From: Pseudomonas cedrina subsp. cedrina
Lineage (GTDB): Bacteria > Pseudomonadota > Gammaproteobacteria > Pseudomonadales > Pseudomonadaceae
DNA length: 64,000 nt
Assembly: GCF_001983175.1 (NCBI RefSeq)
Contig: NZ_MNPW01000002.1
Coordinates: 186,001-250,000, forward strand
Direction: 5' to 3'
A program made the translations under genes and the position numbers. The notes beneath the pieces are model-generated. The model saw only the letters and a program-made list of their open reading frames with translations. It made no database searches and was not told the origin of the DNA. Positions 8,360 to 15,936 of the stretch are shown here, piece by piece. Every line of letters starts with the position of its first letter. The stretch's first letter is position 1.

Positions 8360-9523
8360 ATGAAACCGCGCCTGCATTGTGCCCGCCTTGCCCTGTTCCT
8401 GTGTGGCTGCGCGGCGTTTCTCAACCTCTATGCCACCCAGAGCATTCTCCAGACCTTTGCCACGCAGTTTCAGGTCAGCGCCAGGACTGCGGGGTGGAGC
8501 ATCACCGTGACCACGTTGGCCGTGGCGATCACTGCGCCTTTTGTGAGCCGGCTGACCGGGCGTTTCGAACAGCGCACGGTGATCAGCGCAGCGGCATTAC
8601 TGCTGGCGGTGCCTGCACTGATGACCGCCTATGCCGACAGTTTTGCCGAAGTACTGGTGTGGCGGTTTGTCGAAGGTATGTTGATCCCGGTGGTGTTCGC
8701 CACCAGCGTGGCGTATATCGGCGACCGCTGGAGCGGCGGGACGGTGACGGAGGTCACCAGCCTGTATGTGGCGGGCACGGTGTTGGGTGGGTTTGCCGGG
8801 CGCTTTGTCACGGGCGTGATGACGGAGTATGTGGGCTGGCGCGAAGCCTTTGAATTGCTCGCGGCGCTGAGCCTGATGGTGGGTGGCTTCATTCAGTTCC
8901 TGCTGCCTGTGAGTCGTGCGCGAACGAAGCGGGTGGGTAATTTCTGGACGGGAGTTTTTCGCAAACCCTTGCTGGCCGCTTATGCAGTAGGTTTTTGCGT
9001 ACTTTTTTCCCAAGTCGCAGCTTTTACCTACGCAGGTTTGTACCTGGGACTACCTCCGTTCAACCTCGGGCCTGCGGCCTTGGGTACGCTTTACATGGTG
9101 TTTCTGCTGGCGTTGATCGTGATCCCCATCGCCGGTCGCATCAGCAAAGCCCGGCCCCATGCCGAGCTGCTGAGCGTGGCCGCGGTGCTGGGCATTTCCG
9201 GCTCGACGTTGACGCTGGTGCCATCCTTATGGTGCATCGTCGTGGGCCTGGCCCTCAGCTCCACCGGCGTATTCCTCGCCCAAGCGGCTGCCAACGCGTT
9301 CACCGCCGCGACTGCCCGTGACAACAAAGCGGGTGTCGTGGGCGTGTACCTGACGTGTTACTACCTGGGCGGAAGTTGCGGTGCCATTGTTCCGGCGCTG
9401 ATCTGGGAGCGTTGGGGCTGGGCCGGGTGTGTGGTGTTGATTATTGCTTTTCAGGTGTTGACCCTGCTGATCGCCCTGACGGGTTGGAAGCCCGCTGAAC
9501 CTGAACGGGGCCAGGCGTTGTGA
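8360..9523 (+). CDS. MFS transporter, probable drug/metabolite exporter
   Basis: A 387-aa 12-helix major facilitator. The N-terminus (NLYATQSILQTFATQF) and the first-half motifs fit YnfM-type DHA1 exporters. An ATG at 8360 is preferred because AGAGG precedes it; an upstream in-frame start at 8273 would add a non-hydrophobic extension that overlaps the promoter region. It is divergent from a LysR regulator, a standard inducible-efflux arrangement. Substrate unknown. Confidence 0.85.
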   Translation: MKPRLHCARLALFLCGCAAFLNLYATQSILQTFATQFQVSARTAGWSITVTTLAVAITAPFVSRLTGRFEQRTVISAAALLLAVPALMTAYADSFAEVLVWRFVEGMLIPVVFATSVAYIGDRWSGGTVTEVTSLYVAGTVLGGFAGRFVTGVMTEYVGWREAFELLAALSLMVGGFIQFLLPVSRARTKRVGNFWTGVFRKPLLAAYAVGFCVLFSQVAAFTYAGLYLGLPPFNLGPAALGTLYMVFLLALIVIPIAGRISKARPHAELLSVAAVLGISGSTLTLVPSLWCIVVGLALSSTGVFLAQAAANAFTAATARDNKAGVVGVYLTCYYLGGSCGAIVPALIWERWGWAGCVVLIIAFQVLTLLIALTGWKPAEPERGQAL

Positions 9524-9619
9524 AGGCCACTGGCGCGTGTTTTGAACCTTGCGGCATTGCCTACACAACGATCAGAATCGTCTGAGTTGTGCGCCTTGGG
9601 CGACCTCTTTAAGGTTCGT

Positions 9620-9760
9620 CTGCCGCTGCCCATCAGCGGTCGGGTTTAGTAGCCCGTTGAAAATTTATCCGGCGTACGGCTGTCCTTATCGTCAGGCACT
9701 TTCATGCCTGTACTTATGGTAGTTGTACGTAGGGCGTCTTCGGGCGCGCCGGTTTTTTCG
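9620..9760 (+). ncRNA. C4-type antisense RNA candidate
   Basis: A structured leader resembling the phage P1/P4 C4 immunity RNA. Hairpin 9623-9628/9634-9639 is followed by hairpin 9641-9644/9653-9656, whose 8-nt loop displays TTTAGTAG. A third hairpin lies at 9693-9698/9705-9710, followed by GGTAGTTGTACG (9718-9729). Both single-stranded elements are complementary to sites 60-140 nt downstream (see the target feature). In phages such RNA is cut from the leader of its own target transcript and silences downstream translation or elongation. Assignment is from recalled consensus and observed pairing; ends are approximate. Confidence 0.68.
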
Positions 9761-9776
9761 GATGAATTTCCCCGGT

Positions 9777-9818
9777 CTACTAACCTGCGTACAGCTGCCA
9801 CCCTAACCCTTCGGGTGG
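9777..9818 (+). promoter_or_regulatory. Predicted C4 RNA target region (a and b sites) and hairpin
   Basis: CTACTAA (9777-9783) is complementary to the loop TTAGTAG at 9646-9652. CGTACAGCTGCC (9788-9799) pairs over 12 bp, with two G-U pairs, with 9718-9729. A hairpin CCACCC/GGGTGG (9798-9803/9813-9818) follows, and the ATG of the next gene lies 24 nt further on. Confidence 0.65.
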
Positions 9819-9841
9819 CGGTCCTTACCGAGGATCAACAG

Positions 9842-10081
9842 ATGTGTAATGACTCATGTAATCCATCCGTAAAACTGTTCAGCGTCCGTCCCGAAGCCAA
9901 CACCGAAGCGTTGCTCGCCAACGCCTACGAAACCATCGCCGGCGCCGGAGCGATGACCAATGAGTTTGCCGAAACCCTACCTTCCCAACAGCGCTACCTG
10001 GCCCTGGCCATCCAGCAAATGATCGAGTTGGGGCTGATGCTGGTGGAAGCGGCGCAAGACCGCGTGGACCGCGCCGCGTAA
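9842..10081 (+). CDS. DUF6124/DUF3077-type small protein
   Basis: A 79-aa acidic helical protein. Its body, VRPEANTEALLANAYETI followed by LPSQQRYLALAIQQMIELGLMLVEAA, matches a small family common in Pseudomonas and of unknown function. The ATG at 9842 is preferred to an upstream in-frame ATG at 9704, because the latter would place coding sequence across the structured C4-like leader. There is no signal peptide. The gene is probably controlled by the antisense RNA in its own leader. Confidence 0.72.
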   Translation: MCNDSCNPSVKLFSVRPEANTEALLANAYETIAGAGAMTNEFAETLPSQQRYLALAIQQMIELGLMLVEAAQDRVDRAA

Positions 10082-10161
10082 GTCATTTCGCGCAGTGCCC
10101 AGGCTTGCCTTCCCAGGCCGCCCATACCAAGGGGGAGGGGAGCCAAAAAACGCCACGCGCC

Positions 10162-10467
10162 TTAAAGGGACGAGGCCAGCGTAAACGGAATGCGCAGGGC
10201 GCCGATCGGCCCTTCTCGAACGCCGCACATTTCATCGTGCGCGCACTGCTGCACCAGCACGCAGGGAAACGGCGGGACCCGTTGCAACAGGGCGCGCAAA
10301 TGCGTGGTGGAGCCGATACGCAGCGGCTTGGCATCGTCGCCCAGCAACGTCACCACGCCGTGATCGAGCCTGACGCGCGCGATGTAGAAGCCACCCTCCA
10401 GCGACAGCAGCTCCAGCTCACGAACCTCTCCTTTTACCGCTGATTCAGTCAGCATGTGCACGTTCAT
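10162..10467 (-). CDS. DUF6482 family protein
   Basis: A 101-aa soluble protein recognised as a DUF6482-like Pseudomonas protein. It contains a central beta-rich stretch (ELELLSLEGGFYIARVRLDHGVVTLLGDDAKPLRIGST) and a C-terminal QQCAHDEMCG pair of Cys. Function unknown. An internal in-frame ATG four codons later (MLTESAV) is an alternative start. It stands alone between the DUF6124 gene (convergent) and brnA. Confidence 0.72.
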   Translation of the reverse strand: MNVHMLTESAVKGEVRELELLSLEGGFYIARVRLDHGVVTLLGDDAKPLRIGSTTHLRALLQRVPPFPCVLVQQCAHDEMCGVREGPIGALRIPFTLASSL

Positions 10468-10561
10468 GATTCACCCGCGTTATACAAGCGGCTATAAAAG
10501 GCGTTTCGCAAAGCCCGCTGTCTGGAAGTATTGCTTTCTTTTTCCCGGTCGCAAACCTGGA

Positions 10562-10927
10562 TCAAGTGATTTTAGCCTTTTGCCGAGATGGCTTTTGCGT
10601 GCCCAGCACACGATTCAGTTCGCCAGCCACAGCGATCAGTTGCTGCTCAAGTGCTTCCACCTCGGTCACGCTGATACCGTCGTTAATAACCTGAAGCGTC
10701 TTTGTCTTTTTTTGTGGGGCTGGCGCCAAGTTGTGCGCGTCCTGGGAAATCAGTGCTTGGCGCAACAGATTGTTGATCACTGTCTGATAGCCCGTTCCAG
10801 CCTGTTCCGCTCGAGAGCGAGCGGCACTGATCACCGCATCGTCGAGCATGATCGTGATACGGGTTTTGCCCTTACTGCTCGCGATAGCGCCGCGCTTGGC
10901 GGTGCTGAAGTCATATTCATTTTTCAT
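10562..10927 (-). CDS. brnA: BrnA family antitoxin
   Basis: A 121-aa antitoxin with a ribbon-helix-helix DNA-binding core: KTRITIMLDDAVISAARSRAEQAGTGYQTVINNLLRQAL (about residues 20-60). A Lys-rich C-terminal extension follows. BrnA binds and neutralises BrnT and represses the operon. It lies 3 nt after the brnT stop, the standard toxin-first order. The antitoxin looks intact although its toxin partner carries an early stop codon. Confidence 0.86.
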   Translation of the reverse strand: MKNEYDFSTAKRGAIASSKGKTRITIMLDDAVISAARSRAEQAGTGYQTVINNLLRQALISQDAHNLAPAPQKKTKTLQVINDGISVTEVEALEQQLIAVAGELNRVLGTQKPSRQKAKIT

Positions 10928-10930
10928 GGT

Positions 10931-11212
10931 TCAAACCTCCAGGTACTGGCATCGTTCATTCTTGGTGGCGAGCCTTGCACTGATCAAACGTACGAAGTTT
11001 GGATCCCGGTACGTATAAGCCACCACCAAGATCCGTCCCTCGGCATCTTTGCCCATGATGACCCAGCGCTCTTCATCATGATCGCGATCCGGCATGCTCA
11101 ACGCTGCTTCGTCGTAGAAAACAAGTTCTGCATCGGACAAGCTGATGCCTCTGTGCTTTCGCTGGTTGGCGCTGTTTTTTACTGCGTCGTATTAAATCCT
11201 GAATGTTTTCAT
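10931..11212 (-). pseudogene. brnT: brnT toxin gene with in-frame stop at codon 7
   Basis: The body is a clear BrnT RNase-fold toxin: AELVFYDEAALSMPDRDHDEERW, VVAYTYRD and FVRLISARLAT. Reading upstream, the frame encodes YDAVKNSANQRKHRGISLS, the family's conserved N-terminus, preceded by ATG AAA ACA TTC AGG ATT. Between them sits TAA at 11194-11192. Changing one base of that codon would give an intact protein of about 93 aa. As written, translation could restart only at a TTG (11140) with AGAGG before it, giving 69 aa without the N-terminal strand. This is either a nonsense mutation or a sequencing error. Confidence 0.72.
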
Positions 11213-11481
11213 TATGCATATTTTATATGTATAGGAAAGCGTTTGAGCCGAGGGCCGGTAGGTGAGGGGTTCAGCTTGACAAGATCGCCGTCACGTTTGC
11301 GCGCGTAATCGGCGATACGTTGGGTATGAGGATTCTGTTTCGATTGTCGGAAGACGGGAGTCTCAATCGATATGCTGGGTGTGGCCGGGGTTTGTTCAAG
11401 ACGTGCTGAAAACCCCTTACTGAGGGGGCTGGTCGCTGAGGGCGTGGGGGATGATGCGGTAAACGAGGGGAACGCAAAAAG
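11213..11481 (-). other. Spacer between tRNA-Gly and brnT; startless open frame
   Basis: Reading from the tRNA toward brnT, one frame stays open for about 85 codons to a stop at 11212. It has coding-like composition (for example IADYARKRDGDLVKLN) but no start codon after the tRNA. It may be a gene remnant or chance. Its last bases overlap the brnT promoter. Confidence 0.35.
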
Positions 11482-11555
11482 TGGAGCGGGTAGAGGGAAT
11501 CGAACCCTCAACTAAAGCTTGGGAAGCTTTCGTTTTGCCACTAAACTATACCCGC
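11482..11555 (-). tRNA. tRNA-Gly (anticodon CCC)
   Basis: A 74-nt cloverleaf including the encoded CCA. The acceptor stem is GCGGGTA/TACCCGC, the anticodon loop is TTCCCAA (anticodon CCC), and the T loop is GGTTCGATTCC-like. It reads GGG codons. Orientation and CCA position (11482-11484) define the ends. Confidence 0.96.
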
Positions 11556-11648
11556 TAAGAGCGGCTGACTTTGTACCAGATGTTCGCCGTGATTTGAAGT
11601 TTTTCTTCAAAAATCTGTAGGTTGCTCGCGCCAGCAGCGCATAGCGCT

Positions 11649-12533
11649 TCAAAGGGCAAAGGCCTGCTGCGTCTGGCCCTGTTGATAACGCGAGCGACTG
11701 ATCTGCCGCTGCCCCGTCAAGAAGCCCACCACCGCATCCCGGCTGTCCCGGCACGCCGCCTTGTGCTCCATGTCCAGAAAGTGCCCGGTGGCCTGGATGG
11801 TGCTGAAGCTGCTGTTCGCCACATGCTGGCCAAACAGCTTGGCATCCTGGGCACTGGTGTACTCGTCCCATTCGCCGTTGAGAAACAACACCGGAATGTC
11901 GATCTGCCTGGCTGCCCTGAGGTAGCACGAGCGATCGCTGTTCAACACATGGCTGATGTGAAAACGAATCTGCCCGTATTCGTGCTCGGCCAGGCTGCTT
12001 ACATGTTTGTGATTAAAGCGTTTGAACAGCGACGGCAGATGTTTGCCGAGGGTGCTGTTGACCAGGTGCCCGACGCGGTCGCGGTCGAGGTTGCCGAGGT
12101 AGTCGACGCCGCGTTCAAGGTAGTCACGCATCGGTGCGTTGATCACCGGTGAGAACGAACTGATCACCGCCTTTTCCACGCGGCGAGGGCGGTGGGCGAG
12201 GGCGACCAAGGCTGCAGCGCCGCCCCAGGAGAAGGACAGCACATGTTCGGCGGCGAAGTGGTCGATGAGCTCCAGCAGGATCTGGCCTTCGACTTCCTTT
12301 GTCAGCATCTGCTCATGGCGGTTATGGATTTTGGAACGGCCAGCGTAGGGCTGGTCGTACAACACCACATTGAACTGCGGGTGCAGGCTTTTCACGGTCT
12401 GGCCGAAGGACGCCGTGGTGGCCATGGAGCCGTTGACCAAGATGATGGTCTTTGCAGCAGCGTCCGCGCGATAGCACTCCGTGTAAACCCGATACTGACC
12501 CTGTATATCCAACACTGCGATTTCTGGCCTCAT
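11649..12533 (-). CDS. phaG: (R)-3-hydroxyacyl-ACP:CoA transacylase/thioesterase PhaG
   Basis: A 294-aa alpha/beta hydrolase closely resembling P. putida PhaG and more distantly RhlA. It links fatty-acid synthesis to medium-chain polyhydroxyalkanoate by releasing or transferring 3-hydroxyacyl groups from ACP. Motifs: VNGSMATTASF near 35, the nucleophile elbow SFSWGG near residue 102, NGEWDEYT near 220 and the catalytic-His segment TGHFLDME near 250. Start 12533 (MRPEIAVLD) is chosen because CAGGAG precedes it and it matches the family N-terminus; an upstream start would add 16 residues. Monocistronic. Confidence 0.92.
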   Translation of the reverse strand: MRPEIAVLDIQGQYRVYTECYRADAAAKTIILVNGSMATTASFGQTVKSLHPQFNVVLYDQPYAGRSKIHNRHEQMLTKEVEGQILLELIDHFAAEHVLSFSWGGAAALVALAHRPRRVEKAVISSFSPVINAPMRDYLERGVDYLGNLDRDRVGHLVNSTLGKHLPSLFKRFNHKHVSSLAEHEYGQIRFHISHVLNSDRSCYLRAARQIDIPVLFLNGEWDEYTSAQDAKLFGQHVANSSFSTIQATGHFLDMEHKAACRDSRDAVVGFLTGQRQISRSRYQQGQTQQAFAL

Positions 12534-12645
12534 GTCGTCAGACTCCTGGCAAGCGGGTAGTGCGCGCAGATCACTTTGCACGTGCTTTATGACAGGTAGG
12601 CATACGCCTGGGAGAGGGAGGGCGGCGTGGCGTTCCGAACGGTCG

Positions 12646-13338
12646 TCAGATTTGCCGGATTTCTTCGTCGGTCAGCGTCCGGTACTCGCCCGGTGCCAGT
12701 TCTGCGTCCAGCACCAACGGGCCCATTCGCTCGCGATGCAGGCTGACCACCTTGTTGTTGAAATGCCCGAACATGCGTTTGACCTGATGATAGCGCCCTT
12801 CGATGATGCTCAACCGCGCAGTCCTCGGCCCCAGCAGCGCCAGCTCGGCGGGTTGGGTGGTGAGGTCTTCAAACGCAAAATACAGGCCCTTGGCAAACGT
12901 TGTTGCGTACTGCGCGCCAATGTCCTGCTCGGTCCCTACGAGGTAGACCTTGGGCAACTTGGTCTGCGGTTGCGTCAGGCGCCGCGACCACTGGCCATCG
13001 TTGGTGATCAGCATCAGGCCGGTGGTGTTGAAATCCAAGCGTCCGGCGATGTGCAGTTCGGCCTTGTCCGGCTCATCCAATAAGTCGAGCACGGTCGGGT
13101 GTTGCGGATCCGCCGTGGCGCTCACGCAACCCTTGGGTTTATTCAGCATGAAATAACGCGCGGGTTTACCCGCTTGCAGCACTTGGTTGTCAACGCATAC
13201 ATGGCTGAATTCGCGCACCTCATGATGAGGATCGCTGACCGCCACGCCATCGACCCACACCCGCCGTTCAACCAGCAACAGGCGCACTTGCCTGCGATTG
13301 AACCGCGGCAAATTACTGAGGAAGCGATCCACCCGCAT
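12646..13338 (-). CDS. rsuA: 16S rRNA pseudouridine(516) synthase
   Basis: A 230-aa RsuA-type pseudouridine synthase. An N-terminal S4 RNA-binding domain (MRVDRFLSNLPRFNRRQVRLLL) precedes the catalytic domain with YFMLNKPKG and the active-site loop AGRLDFNTTGL, whose Asp is catalytic. The conserved EGRYHQVKRMF follows. Length and the ending APGEYRTLTDEEI match E. coli RsuA closely. Its start overlaps the stop of the upstream CWC protein (TAATG), so the two are translationally coupled. Confidence 0.93.
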   Translation of the reverse strand: MRVDRFLSNLPRFNRRQVRLLLVERRVWVDGVAVSDPHHEVREFSHVCVDNQVLQAGKPARYFMLNKPKGCVSATADPQHPTVLDLLDEPDKAELHIAGRLDFNTTGLMLITNDGQWSRRLTQPQTKLPKVYLVGTEQDIGAQYATTFAKGLYFAFEDLTTQPAELALLGPRTARLSIIEGRYHQVKRMFGHFNNKVVSLHRERMGPLVLDAELAPGEYRTLTDEEIRQI

Positions 13339-13550
13339 TACGTCGGCTCAGCCCCACGCAATTGCTCATCGGCCTGGGCGCAACGCGGGCACAAACAGGC
13401 TTTATTGCGCAGCTCGGGGGGCAGCGCTTGGAGCACGGCCTTGTCGATGGTGACGCTGTAGCACCAGCACGCCTGGTCGACGGTACGTGGGTCGGCCAGG
13501 GTGCAGTCGTTGCGGCCGCCGCAGGCGGGGCAGAGGGTTGGCGTGGTCAT
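13338..13550 (-). CDS. Cysteine-rich CWC family protein
   Basis: A 70-aa small zinc-ribbon-like protein. Cysteines occur as CPACG, C, CWC and CLCPRC, the CWC signature of this bacterial family. Function is unknown; a role near ribosome or RNA modification is suggested only by its 1-nt coupling to rsuA. No membrane or export signal is seen. Confidence 0.85.
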   Translation of the reverse strand: MTTPTLCPACGGRNDCTLADPRTVDQACWCYSVTIDKAVLQALPPELRNKACLCPRCAQADEQLRGAEPT

Positions 13551-13633
13551 GGTCGGTTCGGGCCGGATCGGGCAAGGTTGCGCAGATGCCCTGCGTGCCG
13601 TGCACGATACAGGGCCGGCCCGGCCCAGGCTAC

Positions 13634-15256
13634 TCAGAGCTGGAACTTGCTGACCAATACATTGAACGAGGTGGCCAGGCGCGACAGGTCCTGGCTGGAC
13701 GCATTGGTCTGGTGGGCACCGGCGGCCGTCTGGCTGGACAGGTCCTGGATATTCAGCAGGTTGCGGTCCACTTCACGGGCAACCTGGGCCTGCTCCTCCG
13801 AGGCCGAGGCGATCACCAGGTTGCGCTCGTTGATCATCGCCACGCTGGCGGTGATCCGCTGCAATGCCTGGCCGGCATTCTGTGCCAGGGTCTGGGTGTT
13901 GTTGGCCCAGGTCAGGCTCTTGTTCATCGCCGCCACCGCTTCATCGGCGCCGGTCTGGACTTCACCGATCATCTTCTCAATGTCGACGGTGGATACTTGC
14001 GTACGGTGGGCCAGCGCCCGCACCTCATCGGCAACCACCGCAAAACCCCGGCCCTGCTCACCTGCACGGGCCGCTTCGATGGCGGCGTTGAGCGCCAACA
14101 GGTTGGTCTGGTCGGCGATGCCTCGGATCACATCGATCACCTTGCCGATTTCCCGCACCTGTCCGGCCAGATCGGCCACCGATTGCGTGGAGTCGTTGAT
14201 CTCTCCCACCATTGCACTCATGCCGGACACGGCCTGTTCCACTTGCAGGCGGCCGTCCTCGGCTTCGGTGGTGGCCTGGCGCGACGCTTCCGAGGTGGAG
14301 ACGGCGTTGCTCGCCACTTCGTCCACGGCGGCGGTCATCTGGTTGACGGCGGTGGCGGCTTGTTGGATTTCGTCATTCTGGCGCGTCAGGCCGCGGCTGC
14401 TTTCATCGGTGACCGCGCTCAACTCTTCGGCGGCAGAGGCCAACTGGTCGGAGGCGTTGGCGATTTCCACGAGGGTACTTTTCAAGCCGCCCTGCATATC
14501 CGACAGCGCCATCAGCAGTTGCCCGGCTTCGTCGGTGCGCTCGGTGATGATGGCCTGGGTCAGGTCGCCCTGGGCAATGCGTTGCGCGCTCTGCACGGCC
14601 TGGGCGATGGGGCGGGTGATCAGGCGAGTGATCAACACGCCAACGGTGATGGCAATAATGAAGGCCAGGACGATGCCGCTGATCATCCACGTCAACGCAC
14701 TGGCGCGCAGCGCGTCGGCGGCGATGGCGCCTTCCTTGATCTGACGGTCATTGGACTCGATCATCATGCGGATCAGCTCGCGCGCCTGCCGGAAGAGTTC
14801 ATTGTTGGTGGTGTTGAGCAGGGTACGGGCCTGGTCGACCTGGCCGCCGTCAAGCAGCGACATGATGCGTTCGGAGCTGCTGATGTAGGTGGGCCAGATC
14901 TGGTCGAGTTTGTCTCCCGCCGCCCGTTCGTCGCTTTCCAGCGGCGTTGCACGGTATGTTGCATACGCCGCCTGGCTACGCTTGAGCTCGTTGGCGGTGT
15001 CCTGGCGCACGCGTTCGCGGTCCTGGGACGCAACGTCGCCTTTGCTGGCGTCCATCAACCGGTACAGGCCGCGGTTATGGGCCACCAGGCCGTTGAGCGT
15101 GGTGCCCGTGTTACTGACGGAAACCAGGTTGTTGGAGAAGGTCAGCTCCAAGGCGGTGGCCAGGCGCACCACCCCTTTGATGCCCAGCAGGCCTACCCCG
15201 AGGGTGACCACCGCGCACAGGAGAAAAGAGAGCAGCAGTTTGGTTGAGATTTTCAT
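13634..15256 (-). CDS. Methyl-accepting chemotaxis protein (4HB sensor)
   Basis: A 540-aa chemoreceptor. TM1 is at residues 7-28. A periplasmic four-helix-bundle ligand domain spans about 30-185, TM2 about 190-210, then comes a HAMP domain ([14 protein letters not shown]). The signalling hairpin carries the conserved tip [37 protein letters not shown]. The ligand is not predictable. It lacks the C-terminal CheR-tethering pentapeptide and ends [10 protein letters not shown], similar to the second receptor at 55517. Monocistronic. Confidence 0.94.
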   Translation of the reverse strand: MKISTKLLLSFLLCAVVTLGVGLLGIKGVVRLATALELTFSNNLVSVSNTGTTLNGLVAHNRGLYRLMDASKGDVASQDRERVRQDTANELKRSQAAYATYRATPLESDERAAGDKLDQIWPTYISSSERIMSLLDGGQVDQARTLLNTTNNELFRQARELIRMMIESNDRQIKEGAIAADALRASALTWMISGIVLAFIIAITVGVLITRLITRPIAQAVQSAQRIAQGDLTQAIITERTDEAGQLLMALSDMQGGLKSTLVEIANASDQLASAAEELSAVTDESSRGLTRQNDEIQQAATAVNQMTAAVDEVASNAVSTSEASRQATTEAEDGRLQVEQAVSGMSAMVGEINDSTQSVADLAGQVREIGKVIDVIRGIADQTNLLALNAAIEAARAGEQGRGFAVVADEVRALAHRTQVSTVDIEKMIGEVQTGADEAVAAMNKSLTWANNTQTLAQNAGQALQRITASVAMINERNLVIASASEEQAQVAREVDRNLLNIQDLSSQTAAGAHQTNASSQDLSRLATSFNVLVSKFQL

Positions 15257-15519
15257 GCGGTCGAGTCCGACAATAGTTGCGAAGGGCGCACGCTAGAGCC
15301 TCCCTGGCTTCGTGCGATATCATAGTGACATCATCGCAATTGATAAAGTTGCTCGCCAGGAAAATTTACTGAATCGATAAACCTGGCGTAGATGTATCAA
15401 GCTGTTGCTAGAACGCACCAGATTCTGTTTTTGATGTCAGATACTTCGTCATTCAGTGAAAGCTGAATGCCGCACTCCAGCGTCGCTGGAGGTGCTCTTC
15501 CGCGGTCCAGGAGGCCGCC
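15257..15519 (+). other. Intergenic region between chemoreceptor and lipoprotein genes
   Basis: About 260 nt of AT-richer spacer holding the divergent promoters. The only structure seen is a short perfect hairpin at about 15475-15492 (CTCCAGCG/CGCTGGAG). No additional gene is supported. Confidence 0.4.
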
Positions 15520-15882
15520 ATGTATCGACGACTGCTGCTCAGCGCTTTACTCGGTCTGACCCTTTGCGCTTGCGTTCCCTATTACGAAGGAGGCCAGAGT
15601 TATTACCGTTCCGAGGTCTACACCTCTCCGGCGCCGGTGTATTACTACGGCGGTGGCACCGCGTACCCGTACCGCCGGGACTATTACCCCGCGCCACGCT
15701 ATTACGCGCCGCAACCACGCTATTACTCCGCGCCGCGCTATTACCAGCCGGCACCGCGCTACTACGGGCCACGCGCGGGTTATCGGCCTTATCCGAACCA
15801 GGGGTGGGGCGGTGATCGGTGGGGTAACGGCGGACACGGTCGCGGTTCAGACCACGGACGAGGGCGCGGCGGTCACCGCTGA
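15520..15882 (+). CDS. Tyr/Pro/Gly-rich repeat lipoprotein
   Basis: A 120-aa lipoprotein precursor. The signal peptide MYRRLLLSALLGLTLCAC ends in a lipobox-like LCAC. The mature part is low complexity: several near-copies of PRYY separated by 2-4 residues (about residues 59-86), then a Gly/His/Arg tail. Such proteins are probably envelope-anchored, but no function is known. GGAGG precedes the ATG. The coding strand is dominated by TAYTAY codons, so frame assignment relies on the signal peptide and the following terminator. Confidence 0.72.
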   Translation: MYRRLLLSALLGLTLCACVPYYEGGQSYYRSEVYTSPAPVYYYGGGTAYPYRRDYYPAPRYYAPQPRYYSAPRYYQPAPRYYGPRAGYRPYPNQGWGGDRWGNGGHGRGSDHGRGRGGHR

Positions 15883-15892
15883 GTCCCACCTG

Positions 15893-15924
15893 AAAAAGCG
15901 GCGCTTGAAGCGCCGCTTTTTCAT
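15893..15924 (+). terminator. Bidirectional Rho-independent terminator
   Basis: AAAAAGCGGCGC (15893-15904) pairs with GCGCCGCTTTTT (15910-15921) around TTGAA. It separates the lipoprotein gene from the convergent hydratase gene. Confidence 0.92.
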
Positions 15925-15936
15925 AGGCGAACTTAA

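Noticed and set aside
9704..9841. N-terminal extension of the DUF6124-type gene from ATG 9704
   Set aside because: It would run through the conserved antisense-RNA-like structure and adds residues unlike the family.
11482..11555. tRNA-Gly as an attachment site for an integrated island
   Set aside because: No duplicated tRNA 3' end or integrase gene was found nearby.
13487..15247. 586-codon plus-strand frame opposite the chemoreceptor
   Set aside because: Low-complexity Gly/His/Leu composition; the minus-strand receptor has all expected domains.
15700..15770. Possible CRISPR-like or tandem DNA repeat
   Set aside because: Short irregular repeats encode PRYY units in a protein; no spacers of constant length. 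No CRISPR array was seen anywhere in the window.
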